64,000 bases of DNA from Owenia fusiformis. Taxonomy: Eukaryota > Annelida > Polychaeta > Sabellida > Oweniidae. Below the pieces are notes generated by a model. The model had not been told where the DNA came from and made no database searches. It worked only from the letters and a program-made list of their open reading frames with translations. Both the position numbers and the translations under genes were made by a program. This document shows, in pieces, positions 36,501 through 48,756 of the stretch (position 1 is its first letter; every line of letters starts with the position of its first letter). The DNA lies in the NCBI GenBank assembly GCA_903813345.2, contig CAIIXF020000003.1:26553248-26617247 (forward strand), read 5' to 3'.

Positions 36501-39500
36501 TCCCGGGGTACCTGTACCTCCTTCAAGGAAATAAAGATATATCAACATGTATTTTATATTTTGTCTTCAAATCCTCAGAAATGATAGATAATTGAATGAT
36601 GTATCACTGGTAGGAAAATCAAAGGGATTGGTCTATAAAAAGTATCTGTGTAAAAAAGCGTCCATTACTTATTGATCACCCCTCGTACAACTATATTATC
36701 AATAAATGAACCCTACAACAAATATATTATCAATAAATGAATCATACAACAAATATATTATCGATAAATGAACCCTACAACAAATATATTATCAATAAAT
36801 GAACATAAAGTCTACGTCATATTTAATAAGGTTCTATGAATAATGTTATTCATTGTGATCTTTGAAAAAGTTTTTTCCAAGAGCATTGCACAATGCACAT
36901 CGCATAACTTACATGATGTATGTAACCATAGTAACGTAACGTAGCTGTACTATACCTCCATCACTCCCAATAGATGGTCCTGTATGTCCGGATGGGGTAT
37001 TTCTGTTAGTTCTAGTGAAATCAAAATCATCACCATAACTGTGACCATGTCCACTTAGTATTTGGGACATCCCACGCTGGCCAGCACCACACCCGTTATT
37101 ATCTAATCCATTATCCCACCCTGGGAATTCAAACGCACAATACCACATGACCTGTCTTCTCATGCGGTCGGCTGTAAGAGAAAAACACTGAATAAGGAAG
37201 GACACTACCCCTTTACACCATTACAAATAACAAAAAAGTATGTTACAAAAATGTAAGGATGTAGTAAGTAAAGGGTAGCCTACCGTCTGGAGATCTCGTT
37301 GTCGTTCCAAGTGTGCTCATTCCTGGAACTGAAATATAATAGCGAATTGAACGTTTTCTAACCATCAACGACAATTTAGTGAAATTCATGAATGCATCAT
37401 TATGGAGGTATGTTTTCTTATAACACTTGGGTCACATTTGTTTGACGATAGTTTAGTTATGTACCAGAGATGTGCTTATTCAAATCTCAACACGAACTTG
37501 CATGAATTTAGTGGGACAAGTCCTGCTTTCTGGTAACACACAGTGATATAATATCAAGCACAACTGTATTTTGAGATGGGTATGTGATTTATTAAATTCA
37601 AATTAAGAAAATTGAATATGTTTATATCACTTCCTGCTGTTAATGCTTTATCAACCAAATTAACAAAATATATTTAGCTTTTCACAAAAAATTGAATGAA
37701 GTATTTTCTAAGATACAGTTTATGAAAATACAATTGTAGTTTTATTGTTTTGCCTGTACATACCTGGTATGTATCGTATGTATATTTCATCAAGTCCAAT
37801 ATCTGATGACCAAAACCGTTCATCATCAGGGAGCCTGACAGAAAATATAACAGCGGCTGTTCCTTCTGGTAGTTTTACTTGTTCAAAGTGTTTCCATCCC
37901 TTTGAGGACTCCATTGAAAGTTCGGAGATTGCTGAGAATTCAAAATACAATATTCATGGAATTCAAAATACAATATTCATGGAATTCAAAATACAATATT
38001 CATATAATGTGTAGTGTGAGCTTTATGGATTACAATGACAAATTATACATCCAAACACTAATTTTTAAGCAATCAACTTGTAGGACAAATCCTGTGATCA
38101 GGCTACATCCATGCTGTTCAAAATTATATCTTTAATTCATTTTCACAATTGTATGAGACATTTGATGTCATGAAGTTGTATGTGTATGTGCTTATACAGC
38201 AACAGGAATACCTTACCATCTTCGAACTGAAGCTTCGACGAGTTTGACGAAATAGGTATGACATTTAACGTTCCTATTAGATAACCTCGGGTATGGTATC
38301 TAAATGACAAATACTTTGTAATGGTGCTATACAAATTTGGTGTCTGTATTTCTGCCACTGCGTTCCGTTGATCAGGACTATTCTTTGTGGGCGAAGATTC
38401 TGTATACACATAATAGCCTAAAATGGAAGTTGTATTTTCTTTGCATCAATGATCTAAGATGTATACTCCAACTGATCTATATGCATGTGGATAAATAAAC
38501 AATTACAAAACAGACGATAAAATATAATAGGTGATTAGGAAATTCTTCAAAAAGCCTTATTTTGAGAAGTTTAAAGTCTTGAAAGGTATAAGGACATATC
38601 ATATACCAAATGAAAGCTAGATACCTCATATTTAAGGATCTAATATCCATTTCTTCCGAATTTGCATCTGTTGCCATGAAAACGGGACGCAAAGGCCACA
38701 CCCACTTTTCAATGTTTTGATAAGTGTATAACGCATTTTCTATTGTGACTTTCTCGTTTCCCAATCAATCCTAACATAATTAATAGCCTTGGTGACCATG
38801 ACTAGATAGGGCTAAATAAATATTTCATATATTTTGCTCTCCGTCATAGAAACATGCGTGGGAACATTTATTGGGATGAAAAAAACGAAAACTAATTTGA
38901 TTAAAAACTTAATAAATTAAAATACAAAAAATAGATATCACCTCCGTCACTTCCAATAGCAGGCCCAGTGTGAGGAGAAGGGGTTGCCCTATTTGTCCGA
39001 GTAAAATTGAAATTGTCCGTTACAAGCTGTTTCATTCCCCTTTGGCCAAGGCCACATCCATCTTTATTTGAAACATCGTCCCAACCTTTCGTCTCAAACG
39101 TGCAGTACCATAAAATGGACATCGAGCTATCTTCACCTTAGAAAGTAAATATTGAATACCTATCCGTTATGTGATTCAAAATTGCCATGGTTTCAAAACA
39201 ATATCCCAGGGGTTTCAATTCCTTTGATAGAATTAGGCTGATGCACGTGTTGATTTAGATTATTCATCAAATAAGAAATGTTTAGACCTTTCAAAATGGT
39301 GAACTAACCAAACTCCTCCGTAGTTACTGGCTTTTTTGTTGTTGTCGGCAATGTTGTCGCTGCTTCTGTTGATATTATTTTTCGCTGTGAGGTTAACGTT
39401 GCTAATGTCAATGGTTGCTGTGTTGTTGTGTTGGTCAGTTGTGAAGCTGTAGTTGCTGGCATTAGTGTCTGTGTTGTTGTGGTCTTCGTTAGTTGTGGTA

Positions 39501-42500
39501 TTGATACTACTTCTGTTGATGCATTAGAACTGACTTCAGTTGTCAATGTTTTTGTTGGTGCAGTACTTGTTGATAGAAAGGTGGCATCCGCTGATGATTG
39601 TGTTGTACCTGTACTTGTGAACTGTGTGGACGTTATATGTGATGTTCTTGTGGTTGGTTTTGTAAGAGCATCACTCTCTGTAATAAAAGATGGACGAAAG
39701 TTTGAAGAACACAAAACATTAATTCAATCTAAACAAAAGAGTAAATTATATATCCAGGCCATAATGTGGCCATAATTTGATAAACTAAACATGTGAGGTG
39801 TCAGCATAGACTGATTGTACAATAAATATCCATTTTGAAAGATATCCACTTTCTATTCACACCACTTTTGCATAAACAAAGCATAGCTCCGTATGCAACA
39901 TACCTTTTGTGACAAGAATCTCATCAAGTGCAATATCAGAAGACCAAAATTTCGGGTCATCTGGGAGGGTAATGTTAAACTCAATAGCCGCTGTTCCGTC
40001 GGGCAGTTTTATCAGAGCTTTCTTCCACATGCTAGATGGTTTCATGTCCAGCTTTGGATAAACTGAATCAACGTGAGAATATCATGATAAAGATGCAACC
40101 ACAAAATTAAAATGAAACCCAAACTGGTAGTATTTTAATGAATGCCTATTATAATGTATCATTATAGCCATGATTAGAATAAGATCATGTTTAACTTTGA
40201 ATGAATAATTACACGGAGTGAGTACATCAATAAGGTTGTTTCATCAGCCAAGTGGACGTGAAAGAAACTGATGGTATCCACTAGAGGTCACCATATACAT
40301 AAACACACGCATGTACGCATGCGCGTGTGCACAACAATAGCTCAAAACTGTCTTTCAAATAATGAAGAATACATACAAAATTCAATTTGTTGAAGACCAC
40401 GATTTAGAGCATTTACTTCCAATCCTCCAATGAGTTGTCCTCGTGTGTGGTACATAAAGGACAATGTGAACGGACCATTGCCACTGAACAAAGGGGACCG
40501 AATAGTCGCATACTCAGATCTTCTATCACGATCGAGGTCGCTATGTGGTGGGGAAGACTCCGTATACACAAAGTATCCTGCACAAAAGAAATTGCGTCTC
40601 AACATTTAGAATCACAATTACTTAGGAAGTAAAGTAATCACATGCACTACCGATATAATCAATTTGCATATAGCTACTCTAGATACTCGACCAGATACTC
40701 TCTACATAGATTTCTAAAATCCCATACAGCTTCAATAACATGTACAAACATATATATATGTTTGTTGGTCCCATGCTAGTATCTCTCAGTAAGTATATTA
40801 CCTCCATCACTTCCACCTTCCTTTGGTCCTGTATGGCCAGAAGGAGTTGTCTTATCAGAACGTGAGAAGTCAAAATCGTCTGATTCCAACTGCACCATTC
40901 CTGCATATGAAATTCCACATCCATCGCTGTCACTAGGATCATCCCAACTACCTTTTTCAAAGTCACAGCCCCATACATCAATTGTTATGTCACTAGTAAT
41001 GTTGTCTTGTGGAGGACATTTCCCTGCACTGATTGAGATATCATCTAGACCAATATCACCCTTGTCTGGTTGATCACGTGATGATTTTATTGATTCGAAA
41101 GTAAGGTAAAAACCACTGGGCAGGTTGATAGCTCTATTGTGCCAAATGTCACCCTGGTTTCCTGCAAAAGAGAAAGCAGAACAGAAAATATGCTACTATA
41201 TGAAAGTTCTTCGTGAACGCTGCAATATTTATTGCATGATCAACAAACGAAAGAAATCCAAATAAAACCAAGATTGAAAATTGGGCATAGACTTAGTTCC
41301 CGTTTCAATTGATAATGGATATAAGTAAATGAGCAAGTGACCTTGACAAAATGTAGTCAATAATTGGGCAATACATTTGATTTTAAAGTGAAAATTAGTC
41401 CTTTTCGTAGTTCTACTTTGACCACGCCTAGCAAAAATTTAAGTGATTGACCTACCCTCATCTTATTAAGGGTAAAAAAACTAATTAAGCATATCATATT
41501 AGTTATAGAAATGGCGAGCAAAAACATGGGTTGCATTCATTTTGGGTCACCCTGTACCAAATATGGCTCTATCGTAAGGGGAATGGCAAAGGGTATGCCT
41601 GTCTCCAACCATAACTGTTTCTCAAGCCGTTGAAACACATCAAAATCTCAAATAGCCCAATCATCTTCAGGGGTCATTTTTCGACCCCATTTTATTCAGA
41701 TCATGATTCTGCATACTATTTAACTCGAATACGTCTCAATTTTCTTCAAAATTTACGCTTGTGAGCGCTTGAATACTATATCTAGTAAAAAAAAAACTCA
41801 TGTGCTCATTATTGTAGAAAAAGCTTTCTCCGACAGAATCTGGACGATTAACTCATTGTCGACAAACGATCGACTCATACTTGGTACGTCTGAAAAGCTA
41901 TGGCATGTACTATACCTGTAATTGAAAACACCGTCTCTATACTACTGCCTGTCAAAAGTTCGACATTGAAGGTCCCTATACCTTCACCGTACATATGATA
42001 GTAAAATATTAGACAATGCTCCTGGTCGGTGTTCTCCATTTCAATTAATATTCTTGCTTTGTCTCCAGTGATAGTCGGAGCTGAGGACTCGAAATAGATG
42101 TAATGCCCTAGAAGAAGCACATTCGACAATTATACATATTTACGCGGTTTTACGCATTTGGGCAATTTTGTGATTATGCGTAAATTCGTTATGCTGTAAA
42201 GCAAGTTATCCGGAAACTACTAAGTCTTGAAAATAGGTGTGACGTTGAAAACAAATGGAAATAAAAATGGGACAATTCATTTAGAAACCTGCTCGTTACT
42301 CATATTGTCTTTCATGTATTTGTATAAAAACATACATACAATCGATATCGTTTTTGGCCCACTCTGTACTGCATTAGAAATGTGAAGCATGATCTACCTT
42401 CATTCGTCCGAAAAGTATGGTCTATACTGGGCCCAGTAAGATCTGTCTCTGTCCTCCCATTGTGTCTCCTCCATTCTACCTGGGCCACGTCATGCTTCAT

Positions 42501-43033
42501 CCCACATATATCAACCTCAAAGTCACATGACCAGATTATAGATGGCTCTGCTTGCCTCTTGTCTCGGTAAATTGAAGTTGACGTAATACAATGAGCTGCA
42601 ATAAAAAAAGTACATTTGACGTAACGGACGACCTTAAAGGCATATTCACTCCCCTAAAAATGTGTGACAATCAGATGTCCCCCTTTTCAACCTTACAGCC
42701 TGTATATAATTATGTTTGAGAATTTCAACTGGTTAATCAAAATTTCCCAACTGTTTAGCTGGAGAACAAGAAAAGATTCATAAACAAAGCGGTTTTACAT
42801 TCTGTCGAATGGAGTCGCCCGGCTGTCAAACCGGTACCCGCAATGCAACTGCTATTATGTACTGTTGTTCATCTTCAATTGAGGCTGTCACGGGTCATAA
42901 AGAAAGGGGACAAAATCCCCGGGGCAAAAATATGTCACAATTGAAACTTGTAAATATATGTTACAACAAAATCAAAAACATAAAAAGTACCTGCTAGAAT
43001 GCATAAGAGAGTCACCTCCTGGAGAAGCATCAT
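30576..43033 (-). CDS. Secreted multidomain protein: six MAM domains and two mucin-like linkers, twenty exons
   Basis: Minus-strand exons: 43033-42991, 42595-42398, 42107-41916, 41161-40802, 40577-40377, 40062-39904, 39677-39309, 39136-38942, 38417-38217, 37931-37764, 37328-37284, 37171-36956, 35534-35340, 35137-34967, 34786-33821, 33616-33425, 32610-32458, 31969-31760, 31329-31156, 30715-30576. They join in frame to 1515 residues and every intron is phase 1. A signal peptide (MMLLQEVTLLCILA) is followed by MAM domains at about 36-195, 212-384, 515-695, 717-904, 1175-1341 and 1355-1515. Recurrent marks are WxCxFE, DNDGCG-like Cys, THTGP, YVYTESS, YHTRG and GLDEI. Thr/Ser-rich linkers lie at about 385-507 and 905-1165; they should be heavily O-glycosylated. 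MAM domains mediate adhesion in other proteins. There is no transmembrane or GPI tail, so it is probably an extracellular or mucosal matrix protein. The exact orthologue is not recognised. Confidence 0.92.
32050..32234. mobile_element. 5'-eroded MITE, CACTGGCGGATCC family, in a MAM-gene intron
   Basis: The right end reads ATCCGCCAGTG preceded by a C-run. The body contains AAGGCCCAGTAATGCCTAAA and GCCCACTAATGTGGGCCTTA, which align with the copy at 15368-15660 in the same orientation. The left terminus is not preserved. Confidence 0.75.
34186..34500. repeat. Coding 75-bp minisatellite in mucin linker 2
   Basis: Four tandem 75-bp units (anchors at about 34221, 34296, 34371 and 34446) encode a 25-residue repeat on the minus strand, containing VTRDSFNAS and EITHGPMSTE with small variations. 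The unit length is a multiple of three, so copy number can change without a frameshift. Each unit carries an N-glycosylation sequon (NAS, NDT) besides many Ser/Thr. Confidence 0.92.
35535..36805. repeat. 31-bp satellite next to a splice acceptor, split by a mariner element
   Basis: Unit ACAACAAATATATTATCAAT plus AAATGAACCCT. Two copies lie between the 3' splice site of MAM exon 13 and the mariner element (35535-35599); about four more lie on the other side (36686-36805). On the gene's strand every unit ends in TTTGTTGTAG, the same as the real acceptor of exon 13, so the array looks like a duplicated acceptor region. Confidence 0.9.
35600..36685 (-). mobile_element. Defective mariner element with ~200-bp inverted repeats
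   Basis: Both ends begin CGAGGGGTGAT and remain near-identical inverted repeats for about 200 bp, as far as CCCCGGGACCGACATTTACG on each side. TA flanks the element (35598-35599, 36686-36687). The 1086-bp element keeps only the C-terminal part of a mariner transposase (minus strand, about 36315-36000): LLHMDIAPAHRSQNV and YCPDLLTCDLF hold the second and third acidic catalytic positions. The N-terminal helix-turn-helix and first Asp are missing, so it cannot move itself. Confidence 0.93.
37936..38003. repeat. Three 23-bp tandem units abutting a splice acceptor
   Basis: GAATTCAAAATACAATATTC plus ATG is repeated at 37936, 37959 and 37982. The array starts five bases from the 5' end of MAM exon 10 (37931), inside its acceptor tract. 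Confidence 0.93.
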
Positions 43034-44219
43034 CTTATTGCAAATAATATCCGTTAATATCCACAAAGGTGTTATTCTTTTGAATACATACTTTTAGACA
43101 ACCAGCTAACGTGTAGGAGTAAAAAAACGAAAATGATACATCACACGTAAAGTTAACATATTTACATGCTCCCGTTCTCAAGATCCTATATACTCTGGTT
43201 ACATTTGAATACATTCACTTTCTCAATTAATCCTGTTATTTTTACACGAAGACAGCTAATTTTAATGTTCTATATCACAATCTAATCCCTGGTAGTTTTT
43301 ACGATTTTTTATATCTTTCATTCCGAAAGATGCCAAAAGTAATATCGTTATATCTTATGTTTAGGGTACAATATAAGAGAATGATAAATTGCGATGATAC
43401 GGTTTTGTTCAAAACCACATGCCATATATCTAATGACACAGGTCGTGTCTAAATTCAAAACAATTTTAATGGATCAACAATTAAGACGTTCAAAATGTTT
43501 GAAGAAAAATGATGGCAACCATTAAATTAGTACTAAATAACATTTTCTAGCACATTTTATTACAATATAAAATAATTTTAGGTAGAAATGTCTGCCACAA
43601 ATAATAAGACAGGTAATTATGTCATATAGTGAGTCATAGACATACCGATATTATGAAGTCAGGGTCGACCTGAACCAACAGAATACAATGAGGAATCTAC
43701 TGGACTATTTATAAAGGACGCTGCATATGTCAGGTTTTCTTTGACTAAAATGATTGACGCTGACGATGTCAGCCTTTACCAATATATATTGGAAAAGAAA
43801 AAGAAAAGAAAATTTTCAAAGATGATAAACTCTTTTCAAAACCACATTTCTAGATGTAATTTTACATGAAGATTCCAAATACGACATCAGTTTGACCGAA
43901 TTTTTAATGACGTAAATTAAAATTATTTCTACTCGCATCTAGTCTATTGTATACCGCTCTTTAGGAAAACTGTTCGAGTTGTATACCTATATATCAGAGA
44001 GTTTAAGCTTGTATCAAAGATAAAATCGAAACGGCAACCTATATACATATCATATCGTTCGGCTTTAGTGTTCGTTTAGCCTATACCGCAGCATAATGAA
44101 ATATGCTATTCATGATTGATAGTTCTATAGCTGGTTTCCCAATACATATTTCAAACGAGCACGTTTCGTAAGATATTTGTACTATTGCGTGACATATATC
44201 ATCTTCAGAAAGAATTCTA
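43034..44219. other. Upstream region of the MAM gene; possible TATA box
   Basis: On the minus strand TATAAATAG occurs at about 43713-43705, and a possible donor (G|GTATGT) lies about 60 bp downstream of it, which would fit a 5' UTR exon spliced to the AG just before the start codon. This is a weak, motif-only proposal. I see no other gene. Confidence 0.3.
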
Positions 44220-44227
44220 CTGAGTAT

Positions 44228-45100
44228 TAGAGGCTGACGGTAATTCCGGTTATACGGTTTCGGTACGGAATTGAGCATTTACCGGTATTGAAATTATTAA
44301 CCGGTTAACCGACGATAATCCCCGGGGAATAAAAGACACGTCGTTTTTTAATTATTTCGTTTAATTTCAACTTTCACGATGCATACATTTACATAGACAT
44401 GTAGATGTCCATTTTGGGCAGTCCAGGTGTGATTTCCATGTTTGGCAGTTCAGGAGATGTGATGTCCATATTTGGCAATTCGGGTGTAGTAGCTTCTAGC
44501 TCAGGCTCAGATTTGGTTGTAGTTATGTTTGGCTGTTCCGGTGTAGTTGTAGTGTCAACGTCAGATCCAGAAACTGAATTATGTTTGTAATAGTCATTTA
44601 CGAACAATAAGGCATCGACAACCTCAGGTTTAAGTCGTGCCCGTTTTGGAAGTGATGGTGTTGCCAGCTGCACTGAACTGACGTTCACTTGACACGGATG
44701 ACGCAGGAATAACATGATATGTTTCAGCCAAACTCGCCACATCAGGATATTTTCCCCCGTTTACTTTCCAGAACTCAAGACAGTCAATAAACTTGGATGC
44801 TGATGACAAATAGCTGTCCAATTGTTGAAATGTGTAATATATTTAATTTAAAACTAAAAATACATCTTGATTCGTAAGATAGTTACATATTATTTCGTGA
44901 AGTTCATCAGTAAGGGTTCAAATCGGTCTTGCACCATGTATGCATATAGACTTGAGAAGCTACGGAGAGAGTTAGGAACAAAGTGGGGGTGGCAGCGCAT
45001 TGGCATTTTATCTTACATCTTTTTACCGGTATTTCGGTAACGGTACGGTTATTAGCGTGATGGTTACCGGTACTGGTTTTCAGTACCGTTGCGACCTCTA
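44228..45100 (-). mobile_element. hAT transposon remnant with 8-bp target duplication
   Basis: CTGAGTAT flanks the element on both sides (44220-44227 and 45101-45108), the 8-bp duplication typical of hAT elements. The termini TAGAGG are perfect inverted repeats, and the subterminal regions are rich in ACCGGT/GGTAACGGTAC words. The centre encodes a hAT transposase C terminus. At 873 bp it is heavily deleted. Confidence 0.92.
44389..44821 (-). pseudogene. hAT transposase dimerisation-domain fragment
   Basis: The minus strand gives CLEFWKVNGGKYPDVASLAE, then IPASSVSSERQFSAAGNTIT, and after a frame change RARLKPEVVDALLFVNDYYK. This is the conserved hAT C-terminal dimerisation region (W..N...YP.L...A...L.IPA.S..SER.FS.AG). 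The frame change falls between TSK and RARLK. A Pro/Thr-rich tail with a PELPNM repeat follows. The DDE core is absent. Confidence 0.9.
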
Positions 45101-45108
45101 CTGAGTAT

Positions 45109-48100
45109 CAAAATCAAAATTACCAGCATTGTATGGCAATAGACTAGTATAATGATTCCCTTTGAAACCAACGTGAAATTTGAAATTTTCCGTTGCAAAC
45201 ACGAAACTCTGAAGCTGAACGAGTATCTGAAGCAGACTATATCTAAAAGCGCTTGAACCGCATTTAAAACTTTGCGTGATCGACACATTCCAATATTAAT
45301 TCATGTACTTTCTTAAACTCTCTATTGTCCATATTGAACCTACTATTGACTGAAATGATCATAGTTTTGATTTGAGGATATCGAGGATGGAGAGTACTAT
45401 ATTTTAATGTTAGGGTTTAATATACATGATCGAGACGCCATCTTTCGGACATGTGAGTTTTTCTTCGTGAGTTATAGGTCGTGTATAGCGTGACATCTAT
45501 TAAAGCAGTAAGTTATTTTCGATTTGAAAACCGCTAAATAAACATCAATCAGTTAAACTTTCTGCGATTTATTGTCAGCTTCATTCGTTCAGCTTTGGGC
45601 TAAATCATTATTAAGCTAGCTTTGTTATTATATGAAACTCATTTAAACCTTTTGGCACTTTTATTTTCTTTCAAAATGCAGTAAAGTAAATCAAGGGAAG
45701 TAAAATAAAATGCGATCAAAAGCAATACTTTTCATTTCAGTTAAATCAAGGCAAGCGTGCTTTACCTCAGGGCATCCATGGTCTCAGATGTGCCGCCTGC
45801 AATCCTCACTATGAAAGCAATCACCAAACGAATTGTCGTCTGCTACTGATACATTATTTCACCTAATTTTAATTTGAGTTTTGAAAGAAGTGTGAGATTT
45901 TCTGACATTGAGATATTACAGAATTCAATCTTCGTGCGCTCCTGTTTTTTCTTATATATATTTCTGAGCTTGACGTGACCACTAAGCAACGTTATTCAGG
46001 GGGATATCAAGATTAAAGTCTCCTTCACATATCTCTTTAATCCGTCTATGAAGTTTTCTTGAATAGATGTACTATAAAGGAGACTACATCCAACCCTTTG
46101 GCAATGTCAGAAAATGTTCATTAGAAAAGTAAGTTGAGCAAAAAATGCCCCGAGGACAATAGCTGCCTTTATGCTTTTATAAAACAACTGATTTGAGAAC
46201 ATATATTCGCTGCGTCGGGTTGGTGTTATATGTCGACAACGTGATATTGAGCTGGATGAATGGCATTTTTATATTTGTAGACTCTTAACAGTGACTTATA
46301 AAGTATCTAAACAATAGTCACGAAAATTATGGTTGATATGTCTTGGTTGCTTCGTCTCGCTGATGTCCATATGTTTGTGCCGCCAAGAGCGTTGCCATAG
46401 TTACGCATCATATAACCTCAGTCACTACCATGGCAACACCTGTCCGATGGTTCACACCATCCGATGCCTTCTTATAACAGTTGTTTTTATAATTCGGCTT
46501 TCTTATTAACATTAAGTACAAAGTGCTGCTGGCAAAATCGACAACGGCCTCAGATGTTATTCTATATCGCTAAGCACCTTTAAGAAAATGAATGTAGCGC
46601 GAAATGTAAATCTTGCCAGAGGGCAGCCCTCCGGCAAGAATCTTTCTGCCTGTGTATTCGACACTATAACTCATGATAAAACAGCGAGGTGGATTAACTA
46701 GTTAGTCTAGAAGTGTATAGGAAGAGGGAAGAGGCAAAAGAAGAGACAGATTCAAGCAACGCAGTTTCAGCAGAGTGTCCATTCCATCAGTCGTTATTAA
46801 AGGTAGGAAAGTTATTTAGTTTAGATTATCCGTAAAGTTAAATGCATTGCTAATATAGATAGAAATATAGTTTCTAAGTATATTGAAACGTGAAAGTATA
46901 ACACGTCGATAAGATGCCCCATCTGAGAGAATTATTGACCTCCAGGGATTATGGTCCTCATCTGTAGGTCCGATACTGGACCGGAATAAGGATATATTAA
47001 TCAGTTGCAATCATGTCACACGGTATAAATCCATTGAGGATGGACCATATTTGGCTTGGACTAAATAAATTTCACATCGGCACCATTGCCCCGTAGATAT
47101 TATGTATGCATATGTAGTGTATCAACTTGGACGGCAAAACGTACTTCTACAAGGCCTGCGAACTCACACATTAGATTGCGTGTATCAAAATAATTTTGGA
47201 GTAAAATGCGTCATTGTCGACCGTAGTCAAAAGTCACGCATTTTCGGCAAAAAGCAAAATTGACTTTTTCTTGATGATTAAAAACAAATCTAATTCCTTA
47301 TTGGGTGATTTAGATTACTCAAATAGCCTAATTGAATAGTCCGAAATTCCCCGATGGTATTTAATCGCGCGTTCCTCTTTTGTAATATGCGTTTTATTGA
47401 CGAGTCTAAATGTATTGATAACATTTCATTATTATCCCTTTCAATAGAGTGCATCCGCAGATGAAATTCATACCCACGGGGTTAGTTTATGAAGATTTTC
47501 AACTCTAATTAATATTTGAGGCCAGAGGCGAGTATGAGAGTTGACTGGTTACCATTCATGTAACCTGATCGAGTAATTGGAACCCGTGGGTATTTTAACA
47601 TTTCAATTTCTTCAGAGAGTGCGGTAAGATGAATTAAATGGTACAGTGGGAAGGCTGATGTCATGAATATTTTTTCCCATCTTGAATTCCCCTATTCTTA
47701 GTCTTGCCTTGACATAGGCTTCTCTGAGCTACAATCGACTACCCACACTCGTGACTCAGTCTGCTTCTCTTTTACAGTATTTAGAAGAACTGATAAGATC
47801 TCAAACGAACTTTCTTGACCTGCAGTTTGAATAGTAGCGTTTGAGAAGTTTAAATGTGAAATAAATGTAAAGTACTTTACCTCCACTACTCGTTGGTGAT
47901 ATGAAATTTAAAATGCTAAAGTCACGTATTGGAGACTCACAGAATGTTATTAATGACCATGCAATACGTATTAAGGATTTAAGCCGTGGACTCAGTGCAT
48001 TGTGTCCTGAATCATTTCATTGAAGGTGTTGTTTCCAATCTTTGCATGACGGCGCAGCGGGAATGCAAAGTTTAGGAAACAACGTCTGAGTGGGATGAAG

Positions 48101-48756
48101 CAGCTACAATGCATTGAGTCTTGGGCTTAAATGCTTTTCACACATTGCAACATTTTTTTCGAAATCACCAAAAAGATACAAAATCACTAAAAGAACATAT
48201 TTTCAATGAAACATTTTGCAAGGGTCAAGTTGGAAAATATAAATTTCAATCTGGAGAGCCAAGTTGTCACCTTAACAAATATTTAACAAGCGACCTTGCA
48301 TGCAATGATTGATGATATAATGCACTGCAGTTATATGAAATACCGTGTTCGGATTGGTAGAAATCAGACACACCTTGCCTAGATGTGTTTGAATAAATGA
48401 TTTAGCATAAAAAGTGTAAATAATGCACTCAGTTTAATTGTATACAAATAAACTGCGTTCACCAAGCCATTTCGATAATGCGTGTAATGTGTGAATGTGA
48501 ATTCGGGAAATAGGCCAGAGAAAAGCTATAATTTACAAGGCGCGACCGAGTTTAAATGTATTTCTTCGGGGCCATAATACAATATGTATTTTGCAGTTGG
48601 TGTGTTTTCTATAATATTGGACATTAAAGTTTTTCAACAAAAAAAAACAAATGTAAAATTACATGTAAACGCAACTAGATCGACGACACATTGGCCAATT
48701 AGATATTATTCAAGATTCATGAAATAATATGATGCGTTTATTTTGTAGGAGGTTAC
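45109..48756. other. Upstream region of the KCTD gene; possible 5' UTR exon
   Basis: No coding exon recognised. About 46690-46801 is a purine-rich stretch (GAAGAGGGAAGAGGCAAAAG) ending in AAAG|GTAGGAAAG, a plausible non-coding first exon, because the KCTD start codon is preceded by an acceptor-like TTTATTTTGTAG (48737-48748). Evidence is only splice-site-like sequence. Confidence 0.35.

Noticed and set aside
39428-39775. Plus-strand 115-codon frame opposite mucin linker 1
   Set aside because: Same reason: antisense of a real exon, and it runs past the exon into the intron.
40310-40335. NRF1-like ACGCATGCGCGTG
   Set aside because: It is within an alternating purine-pyrimidine CA/TG stretch inside an intron, so likely low-complexity chance.
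46380-46442. X-box-like motifs GTTGCCATAGTTAC and CTACCATGGCAAC (RFX sites)
   Set aside because: Each deviates from the consensus half-site, and no promoter is established nearby.
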